A stretch of DNA of 32,847 bases from positions 1-32,847 of the forward strand of contig DUMQ01000054.1 in the NCBI GenBank assembly GCA_012839815.1, given 5' to 3'. Numbering within the stretch: the first letter of the stretch is position 1; each line of letters begins with the position of its first letter. The notes beneath the pieces were generated by a model. That model worked only from the letters and a program-made list of their open reading frames with translations, ran no database searches and was not told where the DNA came from. This stretch comes from Bacillota bacterium (GTDB lineage Bacteria > Bacillota > SHA-98 > Ch115 > JABLXJ01). Positions 15,482-24,033 of this stretch are shown here, piece by piece. The translations under genes were made by a program, and so were the position numbers.

Positions 15482-17075
15482 AGGCATGGGGATCCCGGGG
15501 ATCGTGTTGATGGAGAATGCCGGTCGCGCCGTTGCGGATGCCGCCGGCAGGGTGCTTGGCGGTCATGGCAGTGCCGGCTGCGGGGCCGGCCGTGGGACCG
15601 GCCGGGAGGTCGTGGGTGTGGCCTGGGGCGCGGCCGGGGATGGAGACCCGATCAGGGGCGTCTCCGGCCGGCGGGTTTGCATCTTTGCAGGCAAAGGGAA
15701 TAACGGCGGAGACGGGTTTGTCGCGGCCCGCTACCTGGCAAACAGGGGAGCGCGGGTGAAGACCTTCCTCCTAGGTAAGAAGGAGGAGGTCAGGGGGGAC
15801 GCCGCAATCAACCTCGCGACGCTTGCCCGAATGGGGCTTGAGGTGGAGGAGCTGTCTCAGGATGAATTGCACAAGGCGCGGGTGGCTATATCCGTCTCCG
15901 ATATCGTAATCGATGCGATTTTTGGCACGGGTTTCAAAGGCGAAGTGAGCGGGCTCGCAGCTCTTGTCATCGAGGCGATAAACGATTCCTCCCGACCTGT
16001 TATTTCCGTAGATATACCGTCCGGCGTTGACGCGGATACCGGCGGGGTGGCCGGGAGATGCGTCAGGGCGTCGCACACCGTAACGATGGGTCTGCCCAAG
16101 GTGGGCCTCATGCTCTACCCCGGGGTGCTCTATGCGGGGAAAATTGTTGTCGCCGAGATTGGCATACCTTCCGCTTTCATTTCCGATGAGAGGCTGCGCT
16201 TTAATGTATCAACGCCTGACTATGTAAGGCGATTGTTGCCTGCCCGGCATCCGGACGCCCATAAGGGAGATTTTGGAAGGGTCCTCGTGATCGCCGGTTC
16301 CGAGGGGATGACCGGGGCTGCTGCCCTAACTTGCCTTGCGGCTTTGCGCATCGGAGCGGGCCTTGTCACTCTCGGCATTGCCCGGAGCCTTCATGATTTG
16401 ATGGAAATAAAGCTTACGGAGGTTATAACAAAACCACTTCCCGAAACGGAGGCCCGCTCTTTGAGCATCGCCGCGCAGGGCATGATCGAAAGCACCGCAA
16501 AGAGGGCAGATGTGCTTGCTATAGGGCCGGGGCTTTCCACAAATAGCGAAACGGCCCAGCTCGTCAGGAATTTGCTTATATCCCTCAACATGCCGGCTGT
16601 TGTAGACGCCGATGCCCTCAATGCTGTAGCCCAGGACATCTCCGTGCTCCGGGCCGCGAGAGCCCCTCTCGTCCTGACCCCTCACGGGGGAGAGATGGCG
16701 AGGCTCCTCGGAGTTGATGTTGATGAGGTGAAGCGAGACAGGCTCGCGATAGCCTGCAGGGCGGCCAGGCAGTGGGGCAAGGTGGTTGTCCTCAAGGGCG
16801 CGCGGACGATCATCGCCGATCCATCGGGAGCCGCATATATAAACCCGACCGGCAACCCGGGGATGGCCACGGCAGGCAGCGGCGACGTGTTGACGGGGGC
16901 GATAGCCGGCTTGATGGCCCAGGGACTGCCCCCATTTGAGGCAGCCATTGCCGGCGTTTATATTCACGGGCTCGCAGGGGACCTGGCGGGTGAAGACAGA
17001 GGAGAGGATGGTCTCCTGGCCGGGGACATCCTTGAGAGGTTGCCGCTGGCGGAGAAGCGCCTCAGGAGGGGTTGA
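15429..17075 (+). CDS. nnr: Bifunctional NAD(P)HX epimerase / ADP-dependent NAD(P)HX dehydratase
   Basis: The fused enzyme repairs hydrated NADH and NADPH. The N-terminal epimerase domain (about 1-235) has GKGNNGGDGFVAARYL, DAIFGTGFKGEVSG and SVDIPSGVDADTGG. The C-terminal kinase-like dehydratase domain has AGSEGMTGAAALTC, LTPHGGEMARLLG and NPGMATAGSGDVLTGAIAG. ATG 15429 begins the conserved MKVVTAEEMREID and lies inside the 3' end of acpS. At 548 residues it is longer than usual because of a Gly/Ala-rich insertion of roughly 30-35 residues (about 45-79) between NAGRAVADA and the GNNGGDG loop. The DNA of this insertion is rich in GGCCGG palindromes. Both catalytic signatures remain intact. 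Confidence 0.95.
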   Translation: MKVVTAEEMREIDRRTIEGMGIPGIVLMENAGRAVADAAGRVLGGHGSAGCGAGRGTGREVVGVAWGAAGDGDPIRGVSGRRVCIFAGKGNNGGDGFVAARYLANRGARVKTFLLGKKEEVRGDAAINLATLARMGLEVEELSQDELHKARVAISVSDIVIDAIFGTGFKGEVSGLAALVIEAINDSSRPVISVDIPSGVDADTGGVAGRCVRASHTVTMGLPKVGLMLYPGVLYAGKIVVAEIGIPSAFISDERLRFNVSTPDYVRRLLPARHPDAHKGDFGRVLVIAGSEGMTGAAALTCLAALRIGAGLVTLGIARSLHDLMEIKLTEVITKPLPETEARSLSIAAQGMIESTAKRADVLAIGPGLSTNSETAQLVRNLLISLNMPAVVDADALNAVAQDISVLRAARAPLVLTPHGGEMARLLGVDVDEVKRDRLAIACRAARQWGKVVVLKGARTIIADPSGAAYINPTGNPGMATAGSGDVLTGAIAGLMAQGLPPFEAAIAGVYIHGLAGDLAGEDRGEDGLLAGDILERLPLAEKRLRRG

Positions 17076-17112
17076 TAAGGACCCTATTAGGGTGGGACGA
17101 GGTGGGACTTAA

Positions 17113-18288
17113 GTGTGGGATTACATGCTGGATAGGCCGACGCGGGCGGAGATCAATCTGGAGAATATAGCCCATAATATGCGGGAGATCCGTAAGAGGA
17201 TAGGCCCGGGCCCGGAGATAATGGCCGTTGTAAAGGCCGATGCGTATGGTCACGGGGCCGAAAGGGTCTCGGCCACCGTGCTGGGGAACGGCGCGACCTG
17301 GTTGGGCGTGGCAACTGTGGAAGAGGGGGTTCTCCTGCGTAAGAGCGGAATTATAGCGCCCATCCTGATATTGGGCACGATCTTCCCTGCACAGGCCAGG
17401 AGGGCCTTACGGTATGGGCTGACGGTTACCGTGTCGGATTATGAATTCGCGGAGGCCCTGGCTTTATGCGCAACCCAGGAGGGGAGAAAGGCCAAGGTTC
17501 ACGTAAAGGTGGATACGGGGATGGGTCGGATCGGCGTCACCCCTGAAGATACCGTAGCATTCGTAAAGAGGCTCACCGCGTTGCCAAATATTGAAGTCGA
17601 GGGGATTTTTACGCACTTTGCAACGGCAGATAGCGACCTCGGTTTTGCCCGGGTCCAGCTTCACAGGTTTAACAAGGTCATCACCAGCCTTCTGGAGAGC
17701 GGCATTAAGATCCCGATCCGCCATGCTGCCAACAGTGCCGCGATCCTTAACCTGCCAGAGAGCTATTTTAATATGGTGAGGGCCGGGATCATCATATACG
17801 GGCTTTCTCCATTCGGATCAAGGCGGGGGATGCCTTTACGTACGGGTCCGGGCTCGAGCTCGAGCCACGACCCCGTGATGGATCTCCGGCCCGCCCTCAG
17901 CCTGAAGACCCGTGTAGCCTATGTCAAGAGGGTCCCGGCCGGGACACCTGTAAGCTACGGGTCTACCTACGTAACGAATCGCGCAACGACCATCGCCACG
18001 CTCCCGGTCGGGTATGCCGATGGCCTGCTGAGAGCGCTTTCCAATAAGGCGCATGTGCTGATAAGGGGAGGGCGCTATCCTGTAGCCGGCACGATATGTA
18101 TGGATGCGTGTATGGTGGATGTTGGAGATCTCGAGGTGGAGGTTGGGGATGAGGCTGTCCTTATCGGCAGGCAGGGAAATGAGGAGATAAGCGCGGAGGA
18201 AGTGGCGGAGGCCGCAGGTACGATCAACTACGAGATCGTGTGCGCCATAAGCAAGAGAGTTCCCCGCGTTTATTCACAGGATAACTGA
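17113..18288 (+). CDS. alr: Alanine racemase
   Basis: This PLP enzyme interconverts L- and D-alanine and supplies D-Ala to peptidoglycan. The 391-residue protein has the PLP lysine at Lys41 in VVKADAYGHGA, the TIM-barrel segment VKVDTGMGRIGV, and IEGIFTHFATAD. In the C-terminal beta domain are the active-site tyrosine segment SYGSTYVT, LPVGYADGLLR and GTICMDACMVDVG. GTG 17113 has AGGTGGG about seven bases upstream; ATG 17125 (MLDRPTRAEI) is the alternative. A short polar loop (SRRGMPLRTGPGSSSSHDP) is longer than in many homologues. It follows nnr closely and precedes the toxin-antitoxin pair, with lpdA in between. Confidence 0.97.
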   Translation: MWDYMLDRPTRAEINLENIAHNMREIRKRIGPGPEIMAVVKADAYGHGAERVSATVLGNGATWLGVATVEEGVLLRKSGIIAPILILGTIFPAQARRALRYGLTVTVSDYEFAEALALCATQEGRKAKVHVKVDTGMGRIGVTPEDTVAFVKRLTALPNIEVEGIFTHFATADSDLGFARVQLHRFNKVITSLLESGIKIPIRHAANSAAILNLPESYFNMVRAGIIIYGLSPFGSRRGMPLRTGPGSSSSHDPVMDLRPALSLKTRVAYVKRVPAGTPVSYGSTYVTNRATTIATLPVGYADGLLRALSNKAHVLIRGGRYPVAGTICMDACMVDVGDLEVEVGDEAVLIGRQGNEEISAEEVAEAAGTINYEIVCAISKRVPRVYSQDN

Positions 18289-18338
18289 AACCGCGATGCA
18301 GGAAATCTACTATGGAGTGCTATGGAGGGCTTTCACAA

Positions 18339-19781
18339 ATGAACAATGAGAATGCCAGTATAAGTAGCAGGCCAGACGATTCTAGCAACGAATTTGATGT
18401 TGTTGTAATCGGTGGAGGGCCTGGCGGGTATGTCGCCGCGATCCGGGCGGCGCAGCTTGGCGCCAGGGCCGGGGCCAGGGTCTGCCTGGTCGAAGAGGCC
18501 GAACTCGGCGGAACATGTCTCAACCGCGGGTGCATCCCGACGAAGGCGCTGGTTGCAAGCGCTTCTGCGCTTGAATTCGCGAAAAGGCTTGGCGACTTCG
18601 GGGTGCGTGCCGGGGAGGCTTCCTATGATTTTGGTATGATGATGGATCGGAAAGATAAGATCGTGGAGCGTTTGCGGGGCGGCGTGGCATTTTTACTCAA
18701 GAGACATAAGGTGACCGTCATCAAGGGAAGGGCACGGCTCGCGGGAGCAGGATCAATCGAGGTCGAGCCGGACGGCCAGCAGGCCATGGTGCTCAATGCC
18801 AGGAACATCATCATCGCGACCGGGTCGCGTCCCGTTATATTCCCGGGCTTCGAGCATGACGGGGAGATCATCCTTACAAGCGACGAGGTTTTGAATCTCA
18901 GGGAGGTTCCTGCTACCCTTCTTATTGTTGGCGGCGGCGTTATCGGCTGCGAGTTCGCTTGCATCTTCTCGGCGCTGGGGACTAAAGTTACCATAATAGA
19001 ACTTATGTCGTCGATCCTCCCATCCGAGGACAGGGATGTGCAAAAGCTTCTGTCGGCCGCCTTGCGAAAGCGCGGCGTGCAGGTGAAAACCGGCGTCAGG
19101 ATTCAGTCAATCGCCAGGGTCGATGGCAGGGCCACAGCGACCCTCGAGTCTGGCGAGACTGTAGTGTGCGATAAAGCGCTTCTCTCTGTCGGGAGGGCGT
19201 GTAACTCGGACGGTATAGGGTTGGAGGCGGTCGGGGTCAATGTGGGCCCCAAGGGTGAGATAATCGTTGATGATAGGATGGCCACCAATGTGCCGGGAAT
19301 TTACGCAATTGGCGATGTGACCGGCAAGACCCTACTCGCTCACGTTGCCTCGGCTCAGGGCATTGTAGCAGCACATAACATCATGGGTGAAGAGAAACGG
19401 ATGAATTACGATGCCGTGCCGGCTTGCATCTTCACAGCGCCCGAGATTGCGAGCGTGGGCTTGACCGCAGACAGGGCGCAGGAGCGTGGGATCGAGGTCG
19501 TCACCGGCAGGTTCCCGTTTGCAGCGAGCGGCAAGGCAGTCAGCATGGGCGAGCCCGATGGTTTCGTTAAGATGGTGGCCGATAAGAGCACTGACAGGCT
19601 GCTCGGGGTCCAGATAATCGGGCCGCATGCAACGGAGCTTATAGCCGAGGCTACGCTTGCTGTGAGGTCTTCGATAACGGCACGCGAATTCGCCGAGACG
19701 ATTCATGCTCATCCAACGCTTGCAGAGGCGTTGATGGAGGCGGCCGAGGCTGTGCACGGGCTGTCCATTCATAGTGCTTGA
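18339..19781 (+). CDS. lpdA: Dihydrolipoamide dehydrogenase
   Basis: This FAD-dependent disulfide oxidoreductase reoxidises protein-bound dihydrolipoamide with NAD+. The 480-residue protein has the FAD dinucleotide fold GGGPGG at 25-30 and the redox disulfide Cys60/Cys65 in GGTCLNRGCIPTKAL. It also has the NAD-binding IVGGGVIGCEFA, the second FAD motif YAIGDVTGKTLLAHVA, and the C-terminal dyad HPTLAE (His458/Glu463). ATG 18339 has GGAGGG nine bases upstream; ATG 18312 is an alternative adding nine residues. No E1, E2, glycine-cleavage or lipoylation genes are adjacent, so its partner complex is unknown. A small duplication-like insertion (GARAGARV) lies between the first FAD strand-helix and strand 2. 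Confidence 0.93.
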   Translation: MNNENASISSRPDDSSNEFDVVVIGGGPGGYVAAIRAAQLGARAGARVCLVEEAELGGTCLNRGCIPTKALVASASALEFAKRLGDFGVRAGEASYDFGMMMDRKDKIVERLRGGVAFLLKRHKVTVIKGRARLAGAGSIEVEPDGQQAMVLNARNIIIATGSRPVIFPGFEHDGEIILTSDEVLNLREVPATLLIVGGGVIGCEFACIFSALGTKVTIIELMSSILPSEDRDVQKLLSAALRKRGVQVKTGVRIQSIARVDGRATATLESGETVVCDKALLSVGRACNSDGIGLEAVGVNVGPKGEIIVDDRMATNVPGIYAIGDVTGKTLLAHVASAQGIVAAHNIMGEEKRMNYDAVPACIFTAPEIASVGLTADRAQERGIEVVTGRFPFAASGKAVSMGEPDGFVKMVADKSTDRLLGVQIIGPHATELIAEATLAVRSSITAREFAETIHAHPTLAEALMEAAEAVHGLSIHSA

Positions 19782-19826
19782 TCACTGTCATAGCACATAA
19801 TCACAAATCATACGACCAGTCATACG

Positions 19827-19852
19827 ACCGGGCGGTCACGCGGTCGCCCGGT
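19827..19852 (+). terminator. GC-rich hairpin after lpdA
   Basis: ACCGGGCG (19827-19834) pairs exactly with CGCCCGGT (19845-19852), about 45 bp after the lpdA stop. No T-run follows, so intrinsic termination is only possible. Just before it CATACGACC is repeated twice in tandem. The hairpin separates lpdA from the toxin-antitoxin promoter region. Confidence 0.4.
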
Positions 19853-19911
19853 GCGGCGCTGGCGTGATATCTTCATGAGATGTATTCATGGTTTATAGAT
19901 AATTCATGATA

Positions 19912-19942
19912 TATAATAGTAGTATAGAACCGAGTATATACT
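19912..19942 (+). promoter_or_regulatory. Candidate -10 box and palindromic operator for the toxin-antitoxin pair
   Basis: TATAAT stands at 19912-19917 in an AT-rich stretch. The perfect palindrome AGTATATACT follows at 19933-19942. No good -35 hexamer is seen 17 bp upstream. Ribbon-helix-helix antitoxins usually bind short palindromes at their own promoter, so autoregulation here is a reasonable inference. Confidence 0.4.
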
Positions 19943-19987
19943 ATATGCGAGCGAGCAGAATGAGAAATGCGAACGAACAGGATAAAG

Positions 19988-20296
19988 ATGTCACGTGGGG
20001 GTGCTGGGGTGGGTGAGGTCAAGAGGATCATGATATGCCTGCCAGATACTTTGCTGGCGGAGGTGGACGGCATTGTCAGGAAGGAGAAACGCAACAGGAG
20101 CGAATTCATCCGGGAGGCAATGCGCCGCTATATTGAGGAAAGGCGGAAAGCCGAGATGCGCGTGCGGATGAAGGAGGGCTACCTGAAAATGGCAAGCCTG
20201 AACCGGGAGCTCGCCGAGGGCGCCCTCGCTGTTGATGCTCACGTCCTGGACGATTACGAGGCGTACCTTGTCGGGGGTGAAGAGCCCGGGGGATGA
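19988..20296 (+). CDS. ndoAI: Ribbon-helix-helix antitoxin (EndoAI/MazE type)
   Basis: The 102-residue protein has an N-terminal ribbon-helix-helix fold (about 12-50: [19 protein letters not shown] then [17 protein letters not shown]) like CopG and Bacillus EndoAI. Its helical tail resembles the EndoAI region that docks on the toxin. ATG 19988 is chosen because AGGA lies five bases upstream; ATG 19967 would add seven residues. The stop overlaps the toxin start in ATGA, giving tight coupling. Its position downstream of alr matches the alr-ndoAI-ndoA arrangement of Bacillus. It should neutralise the following RNase and probably repress the pair. Confidence 0.9.
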   Translation: MSRGGAGVGEVKRIMICLPDTLLAEVDGIVRKEKRNRSEFIREAMRRYIEERRKAEMRVRMKEGYLKMASLNRELAEGALAVDAHVLDDYEAYLVGGEEPGG

Positions 20297-20652
20297 TAAT
20301 TAGGAGGGGTGATATCTACTACGCCGACCTCAATCCTGTCATCGGTTCGGAGCAGGGCGGCATCCGCCCTGTAATTATCTTGCAGAATGATATAGGGAAC
20401 CGGTATAGCCCCACCACTATAGTCGCGGCTGTAACATCAAGAATAAAGCGGGCCAAGCTTCCTACCCATGTTGAATTGTCCGCAGCCAAAAGCAAGTTGG
20501 ATGTGGATTCAGTTGCGTTGCTCGAACAGATTCGCACCCTTGATACGCGCAGGTTGAAGGAAAAGGTGTCGCACCTGGACCTGCGGACCATGGAGAAGAT
20601 CAACAGGGCGCTGGAGATCAGCCTGGGGCTGGATGATTTGAATGATTTGTGA
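20293..20652 (+). CDS. ndoA: EndoA/MazF-type mRNA interferase toxin
   Basis: The 119-residue protein is a sequence-specific single-stranded endoribonuclease of the PemK/MazF family. It starts [20 protein letters not shown] and continues with the conserved [21 protein letters not shown] and LLEQIRTLD. These include the active-site Arg of GIRPV and the Thr-Ser of the VTS segment. Length and sequence are typical of EndoA (116 residues in Bacillus). It overlaps its antitoxin by 4 bp. In Bacillus EndoA cuts within UACAU; the recognition site here cannot be inferred. No sigma-B regulators follow, unlike in Bacillus. Confidence 0.96.
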   Translation: MIIRRGDIYYADLNPVIGSEQGGIRPVIILQNDIGNRYSPTTIVAAVTSRIKRAKLPTHVELSAAKSKLDVDSVALLEQIRTLDTRRLKEKVSHLDLRTMEKINRALEISLGLDDLNDL

Positions 20653-20719
20653 TGCAACCTCATAAATCATGTAATGGGCGGAGACTTAATATAGCACATA
20701 TATAGCGGGGGAGTGCCGT

Positions 20720-21946
20720 ATGTCATCTCAGTGCGTGTTGCTGGAAAACGCGAGGCGGATCGAGCCCAGGCTCATCGAGATTAGGCGCGCGATTCACATG
20801 AACCCGGAGTTAGGCGGGATGGAGTTTAAAACATCCCGCCTTGTTGCTCAAGTACTGCGAGAATTAGGGATAGAGGTTGTCGAGAACATCGCGGGAACAG
20901 GGGTTCTCGGCCTCTTAAAAGGCGCTGCCGGGGTCGCAGGGTCCAGGATGAGAACAGTGGCTATCAGAGCCGACATGGATGCCTTGCCGATTCAGGATAA
21001 AAAGGACGTCCCATACCGGTCGAGGGTCCCCGGCGTCATGCATGCATGCGGCCATGACGGTCACGTGGCCATGGTACTCGGGGCTGCTATGATCCTGGCT
21101 GGCGTCAGGGGTGAAAACAAGCTTCCCGGCAATGTGAAGTTTATCTTCCAGCCGGCCGAGGAGGGACCTGGAGGGGCAAAGCCGATGATCGAGGCCGGGG
21201 TTCTTGAAAACCCCGGAGTCGATATGATATTAGGGGCGCACATCTGGCCCGAAATCCCTGTTGGCAGGGTGGCTATTAAAAGCGGTGCAGCCCTCGCGTC
21301 GACTGATGAAATACGGATAGTGATTAAAGGCGAGGGAGGGCATGGCGCGGCTCCTCACAGGGCGGTGGATGCCATAGTCGTCGCCGCGCAGGTTATAAAT
21401 GCCTTGCAGACTATAGTGAGTCGCGAAGTGAGCCCCACAAGCCCTGTGGTTTTGACCATAGGAACGATCCAGGGGGGCTACCGCCACAACGTCATAGCCG
21501 ATGAGGTAACCATGACAGGTACGCTCAGGACCCTGAACCCCGTAGTGAGGATGGAACTTCCGGGGAAGATAGACCGTCTCTTGCGCGGTATAGCAGGCGG
21601 TATGGGGGCCTCTGTGGAATTCACCCATATCCCGGGATACCCTCCTACTGTTAATGATAGCCGCATCGCGGAACTTGCATCGCGCTCGGCCGCCAAGGTC
21701 ATAGGGGGGGCCAATGTAATCCGCGAGATCGAACCATCCCTGGGCGGCGAGGATTTCTCCTACTTCCTTGAACGCGTCCCCGGAGCCTTCATCATGGTGG
21801 GCGCCGGCAATCCGGAAGCCGGGATCACCTTCCCATCACACCACCCGCGGTTTGACTTTGATGAACGCGCCCTCGCCACCGGCGCTGCCATATTGAGCCA
21901 GGCTGCGTTCGATTATCTTTCGGAGTCCAGCGACTTCCTGCCTTAG
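20720..21946 (+). CDS. M20D amidohydrolase (N-acyl-L-amino-acid / hippurate hydrolase type)
   Basis: The 408-residue cytoplasmic metallohydrolase should cleave an amide bond in N-acyl amino acids or related conjugates. Metal-binding and catalytic residues are visible: HACGHDGH (Cys110, His112), QPAEEGPGG (Glu147/Glu148), GAHIWPEIPVG (His174) and FPSHHPRFDFDE near the C-terminus. A dimerisation or lid domain lies around 190-310. Length fits M20D (about 390-400). GGGGGAG precedes the ATG by several bases. Substrates vary widely in the family (hippurate, N-acetyl-diaminopimelate, IAA-amino acids), so the exact substrate is unknown. The next gene encodes a D-aminoacylase-type enzyme, suggesting a shared role in acyl-amino-acid salvage. 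Confidence 0.9.
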   Translation: MSSQCVLLENARRIEPRLIEIRRAIHMNPELGGMEFKTSRLVAQVLRELGIEVVENIAGTGVLGLLKGAAGVAGSRMRTVAIRADMDALPIQDKKDVPYRSRVPGVMHACGHDGHVAMVLGAAMILAGVRGENKLPGNVKFIFQPAEEGPGGAKPMIEAGVLENPGVDMILGAHIWPEIPVGRVAIKSGAALASTDEIRIVIKGEGGHGAAPHRAVDAIVVAAQVINALQTIVSREVSPTSPVVLTIGTIQGGYRHNVIADEVTMTGTLRTLNPVVRMELPGKIDRLLRGIAGGMGASVEFTHIPGYPPTVNDSRIAELASRSAAKVIGGANVIREIEPSLGGEDFSYFLERVPGAFIMVGAGNPEAGITFPSHHPRFDFDERALATGAAILSQAAFDYLSESSDFLP

Positions 21947-22038
21947 CAGAGGTATGATGAATCCGCCATACAGGTCCCACATGCACAGTCCGCATGCGCA
22001 ATCAATCACATAAAAGGGTCGCGTCGCATATCTCTTAT

Positions 22039-22076
22039 ATAGCCATCTCCGAATAACATCTTCCAATAGCCATCTC
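22039..22076. repeat. Short direct repeat upstream of D-aminoacylase
   Basis: ATAGCCATCTC occurs at 22039-22049 and again at 22066-22076, spaced 27 bp. The first lies in an AT-rich stretch about 95 bp before the gene. It may be a paired operator site. The remainder of the 187-bp gap holds nothing I recognise. Confidence 0.3.
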
Positions 22077-22133
22077 TTATTCTCCTGTAATCATCCCCCT
22101 TGAAACCTATAGAGAGAGGAAGAGGATGCCAGG

Positions 22134-23759
22134 GTGATCGATCTCATCATCAAGAACGGTTTGATCGTGGATGGGACTGGAAATCCCCCCTTTACCGGGG
22201 ATGTTGTGGTGAGCCGGGATTATATCATAGACGTGTTACGGTCAGGTGTGCCGCAGTCAGATATCATGCAGTCGAAATGCCCCGGGGAATTCAGGGATAT
22301 TCCCGCCGCACACATTATCGATGCAAGCGGAATGGTAGTGGCGCCAGGGTTCATAGATATCCACTCTCATTCAGATGAGAACCTGCTGGCTGACCCGAGG
22401 GCGGAAAGCAAGATCAGGCAGGGTATTACCACCGAGGTGGTGGGCAACTGCGGGTCATCCCTTGCACCGCTGGCGGGGGCCGTAGAGCATGAAGTGCGCC
22501 GGGGGCTTGAGGCCTTGGGCATCAAGCTGACCTGGCGGGGATTTGGTGAGTACCTGGAGGCATTAAGCCGGCGGAAGACCGCGGTCAATGTAGCCGCGCT
22601 TGTCGGCCACGGCACCATCAGGTCTGCCATCATGGGGTTCGAAAGCCGCACCCCGAGTCCCGGCGAGTTAAAGGCGATGAAGGATCTGATAATAGGGGCA
22701 ATGGATGAAGGGGCGTGGGGATTGTCGACGGGACTCATATATCCTCCTTCGAGTTATGCATCCCTCGATGAGCTTGTGGAGCTGGCAAGGGTTGTTGGGC
22801 GACGGGGCGGTATTTACGCAAGCCATATTCGCAACGAGGATTATCATGTTGTCGAGGCAACCCGGGAGGCGATAAGCATCGGCGAGATGGCGGGCATACC
22901 CGTTCAGATTTCACACCACAAGGCAAGCTCCCGGGCAAATTGGGGGAAGGTCGCCATCACCCTCGCCATGATGGATGAGGCGAGGGAGAAGGGGAACGAT
23001 GTCACGTGCGACGTTTACCCCTACACCGCATCATCGACGGGCTTGTCGGTGGTGTTGCCGCAATGGCTCTTCGAAGGTGGCCGCGAGAGGCTGCTCGAGC
23101 GCCTGCGAGATAGGCATGTGCTGGATGCCATCAGGGATGAGGTGGAGAAGCGCGAGGGGCAGGACTTCGGGTGGGAGAATGTAGTCGTCTCAACCGTTTC
23201 CCTGGAGAAGAACAAGGCGCTCGAGGGCAAGAGCATCCTGGATATCGCAAGGGAGCGGGGCCGGGAGCCTTTTGATACCGTTATAGAGTTATTGCTTGAG
23301 GAAGGCGGAGAGGTCCAGACGGTGAGGTTTGGCATGTGCGAGGAGGATGTTACCGCGGTCCTGTGCCATCCCGAGAGCATGATCGGGACCGATGCCGGAG
23401 CCAGGGCGCAGGATGGCCCCCTGAGCAAGGGTAAGCCCCACCCGCGGAGTTACGGCGCGTTTCCCCGCGTGCTGGCCAGGTACGTGCGGGAAATGGGGGC
23501 CCTCACGCTGGAGGAGGCTGTGCGCAAGATGACCTTTGCCCCTGCGCGCAAGATCGGGCTAAAGAGAAGGGGAGTCCTCGCAAAGGGGATGTTTGCCGAT
23601 ATAACAATCTTCGATCCAGCCAGGGTCGCCGATTGTGCGACGTATTCAGAGCCGCACCAGTATGCTGCAGGGGTTGAGTATGTAATCGTAAATGGCGTGA
23701 TCGTAGTTGAAAAGGGGCGAAGCTCCGGTCGTTTCCCCGGGAGAAGCCTTGCCATGTGA
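22134..23759 (+). CDS. N-acyl-D-amino-acid deacylase (D-aminoacylase family)
   Basis: The 541-residue protein belongs to the amidohydrolase superfamily and should release D-amino acids from N-acyl-D-amino acids. It has the family signatures DIHSHSDENLLADP (His77/His79), TTEVVGNCGSS (metal-bridging Cys106), GLSTGLIYPPSSYAS and YASHIRNE. It also has QISHHKAS, DVYPYTASSTGL and MIGTDAG, and ends with LTLEEAVRKMT..PARKIGL and GMFADITIFDP. An insertion of about 20 residues (SGVPQSDIMQSKCPGEFRD) lies in the N-terminal beta-sandwich. GTG 22134 follows a purine-rich site GAGGAAGAGG. Some relatives act on dipeptides or D-Glu derivatives, so side-chain preference is unknown. It could salvage D-amino acids from wall turnover. 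Confidence 0.9.
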   Translation: MIDLIIKNGLIVDGTGNPPFTGDVVVSRDYIIDVLRSGVPQSDIMQSKCPGEFRDIPAAHIIDASGMVVAPGFIDIHSHSDENLLADPRAESKIRQGITTEVVGNCGSSLAPLAGAVEHEVRRGLEALGIKLTWRGFGEYLEALSRRKTAVNVAALVGHGTIRSAIMGFESRTPSPGELKAMKDLIIGAMDEGAWGLSTGLIYPPSSYASLDELVELARVVGRRGGIYASHIRNEDYHVVEATREAISIGEMAGIPVQISHHKASSRANWGKVAITLAMMDEAREKGNDVTCDVYPYTASSTGLSVVLPQWLFEGGRERLLERLRDRHVLDAIRDEVEKREGQDFGWENVVVSTVSLEKNKALEGKSILDIARERGREPFDTVIELLLEEGGEVQTVRFGMCEEDVTAVLCHPESMIGTDAGARAQDGPLSKGKPHPRSYGAFPRVLARYVREMGALTLEEAVRKMTFAPARKIGLKRRGVLAKGMFADITIFDPARVADCATYSEPHQYAAGVEYVIVNGVIVVEKGRSSGRFPGRSLAM

Positions 23760-24033
23760 AGCCGGCGAGTTTCCCTCGAACCCACCGTGAGAGGAAGCCA
23801 GAAGTGATAAAAAAATCTTGAAAATACCTTGATTAAAATAGAGGAAAACGAAGAAGAATGTCGAAGTAAAGTTCAGGGTAGATATGAAGGAAACCCGGAA
23901 TATCTGGATGATAACGGAAGTAGTGTATTGCACAGTGTATATCGTGCGATGAATTGATGAATTTCGGAGAATTTCAGGGATGAAGGCTCCAGCATGGTAT
24001 CTGGTTAATACGACATCTCAGGGAGGGCCTAAG

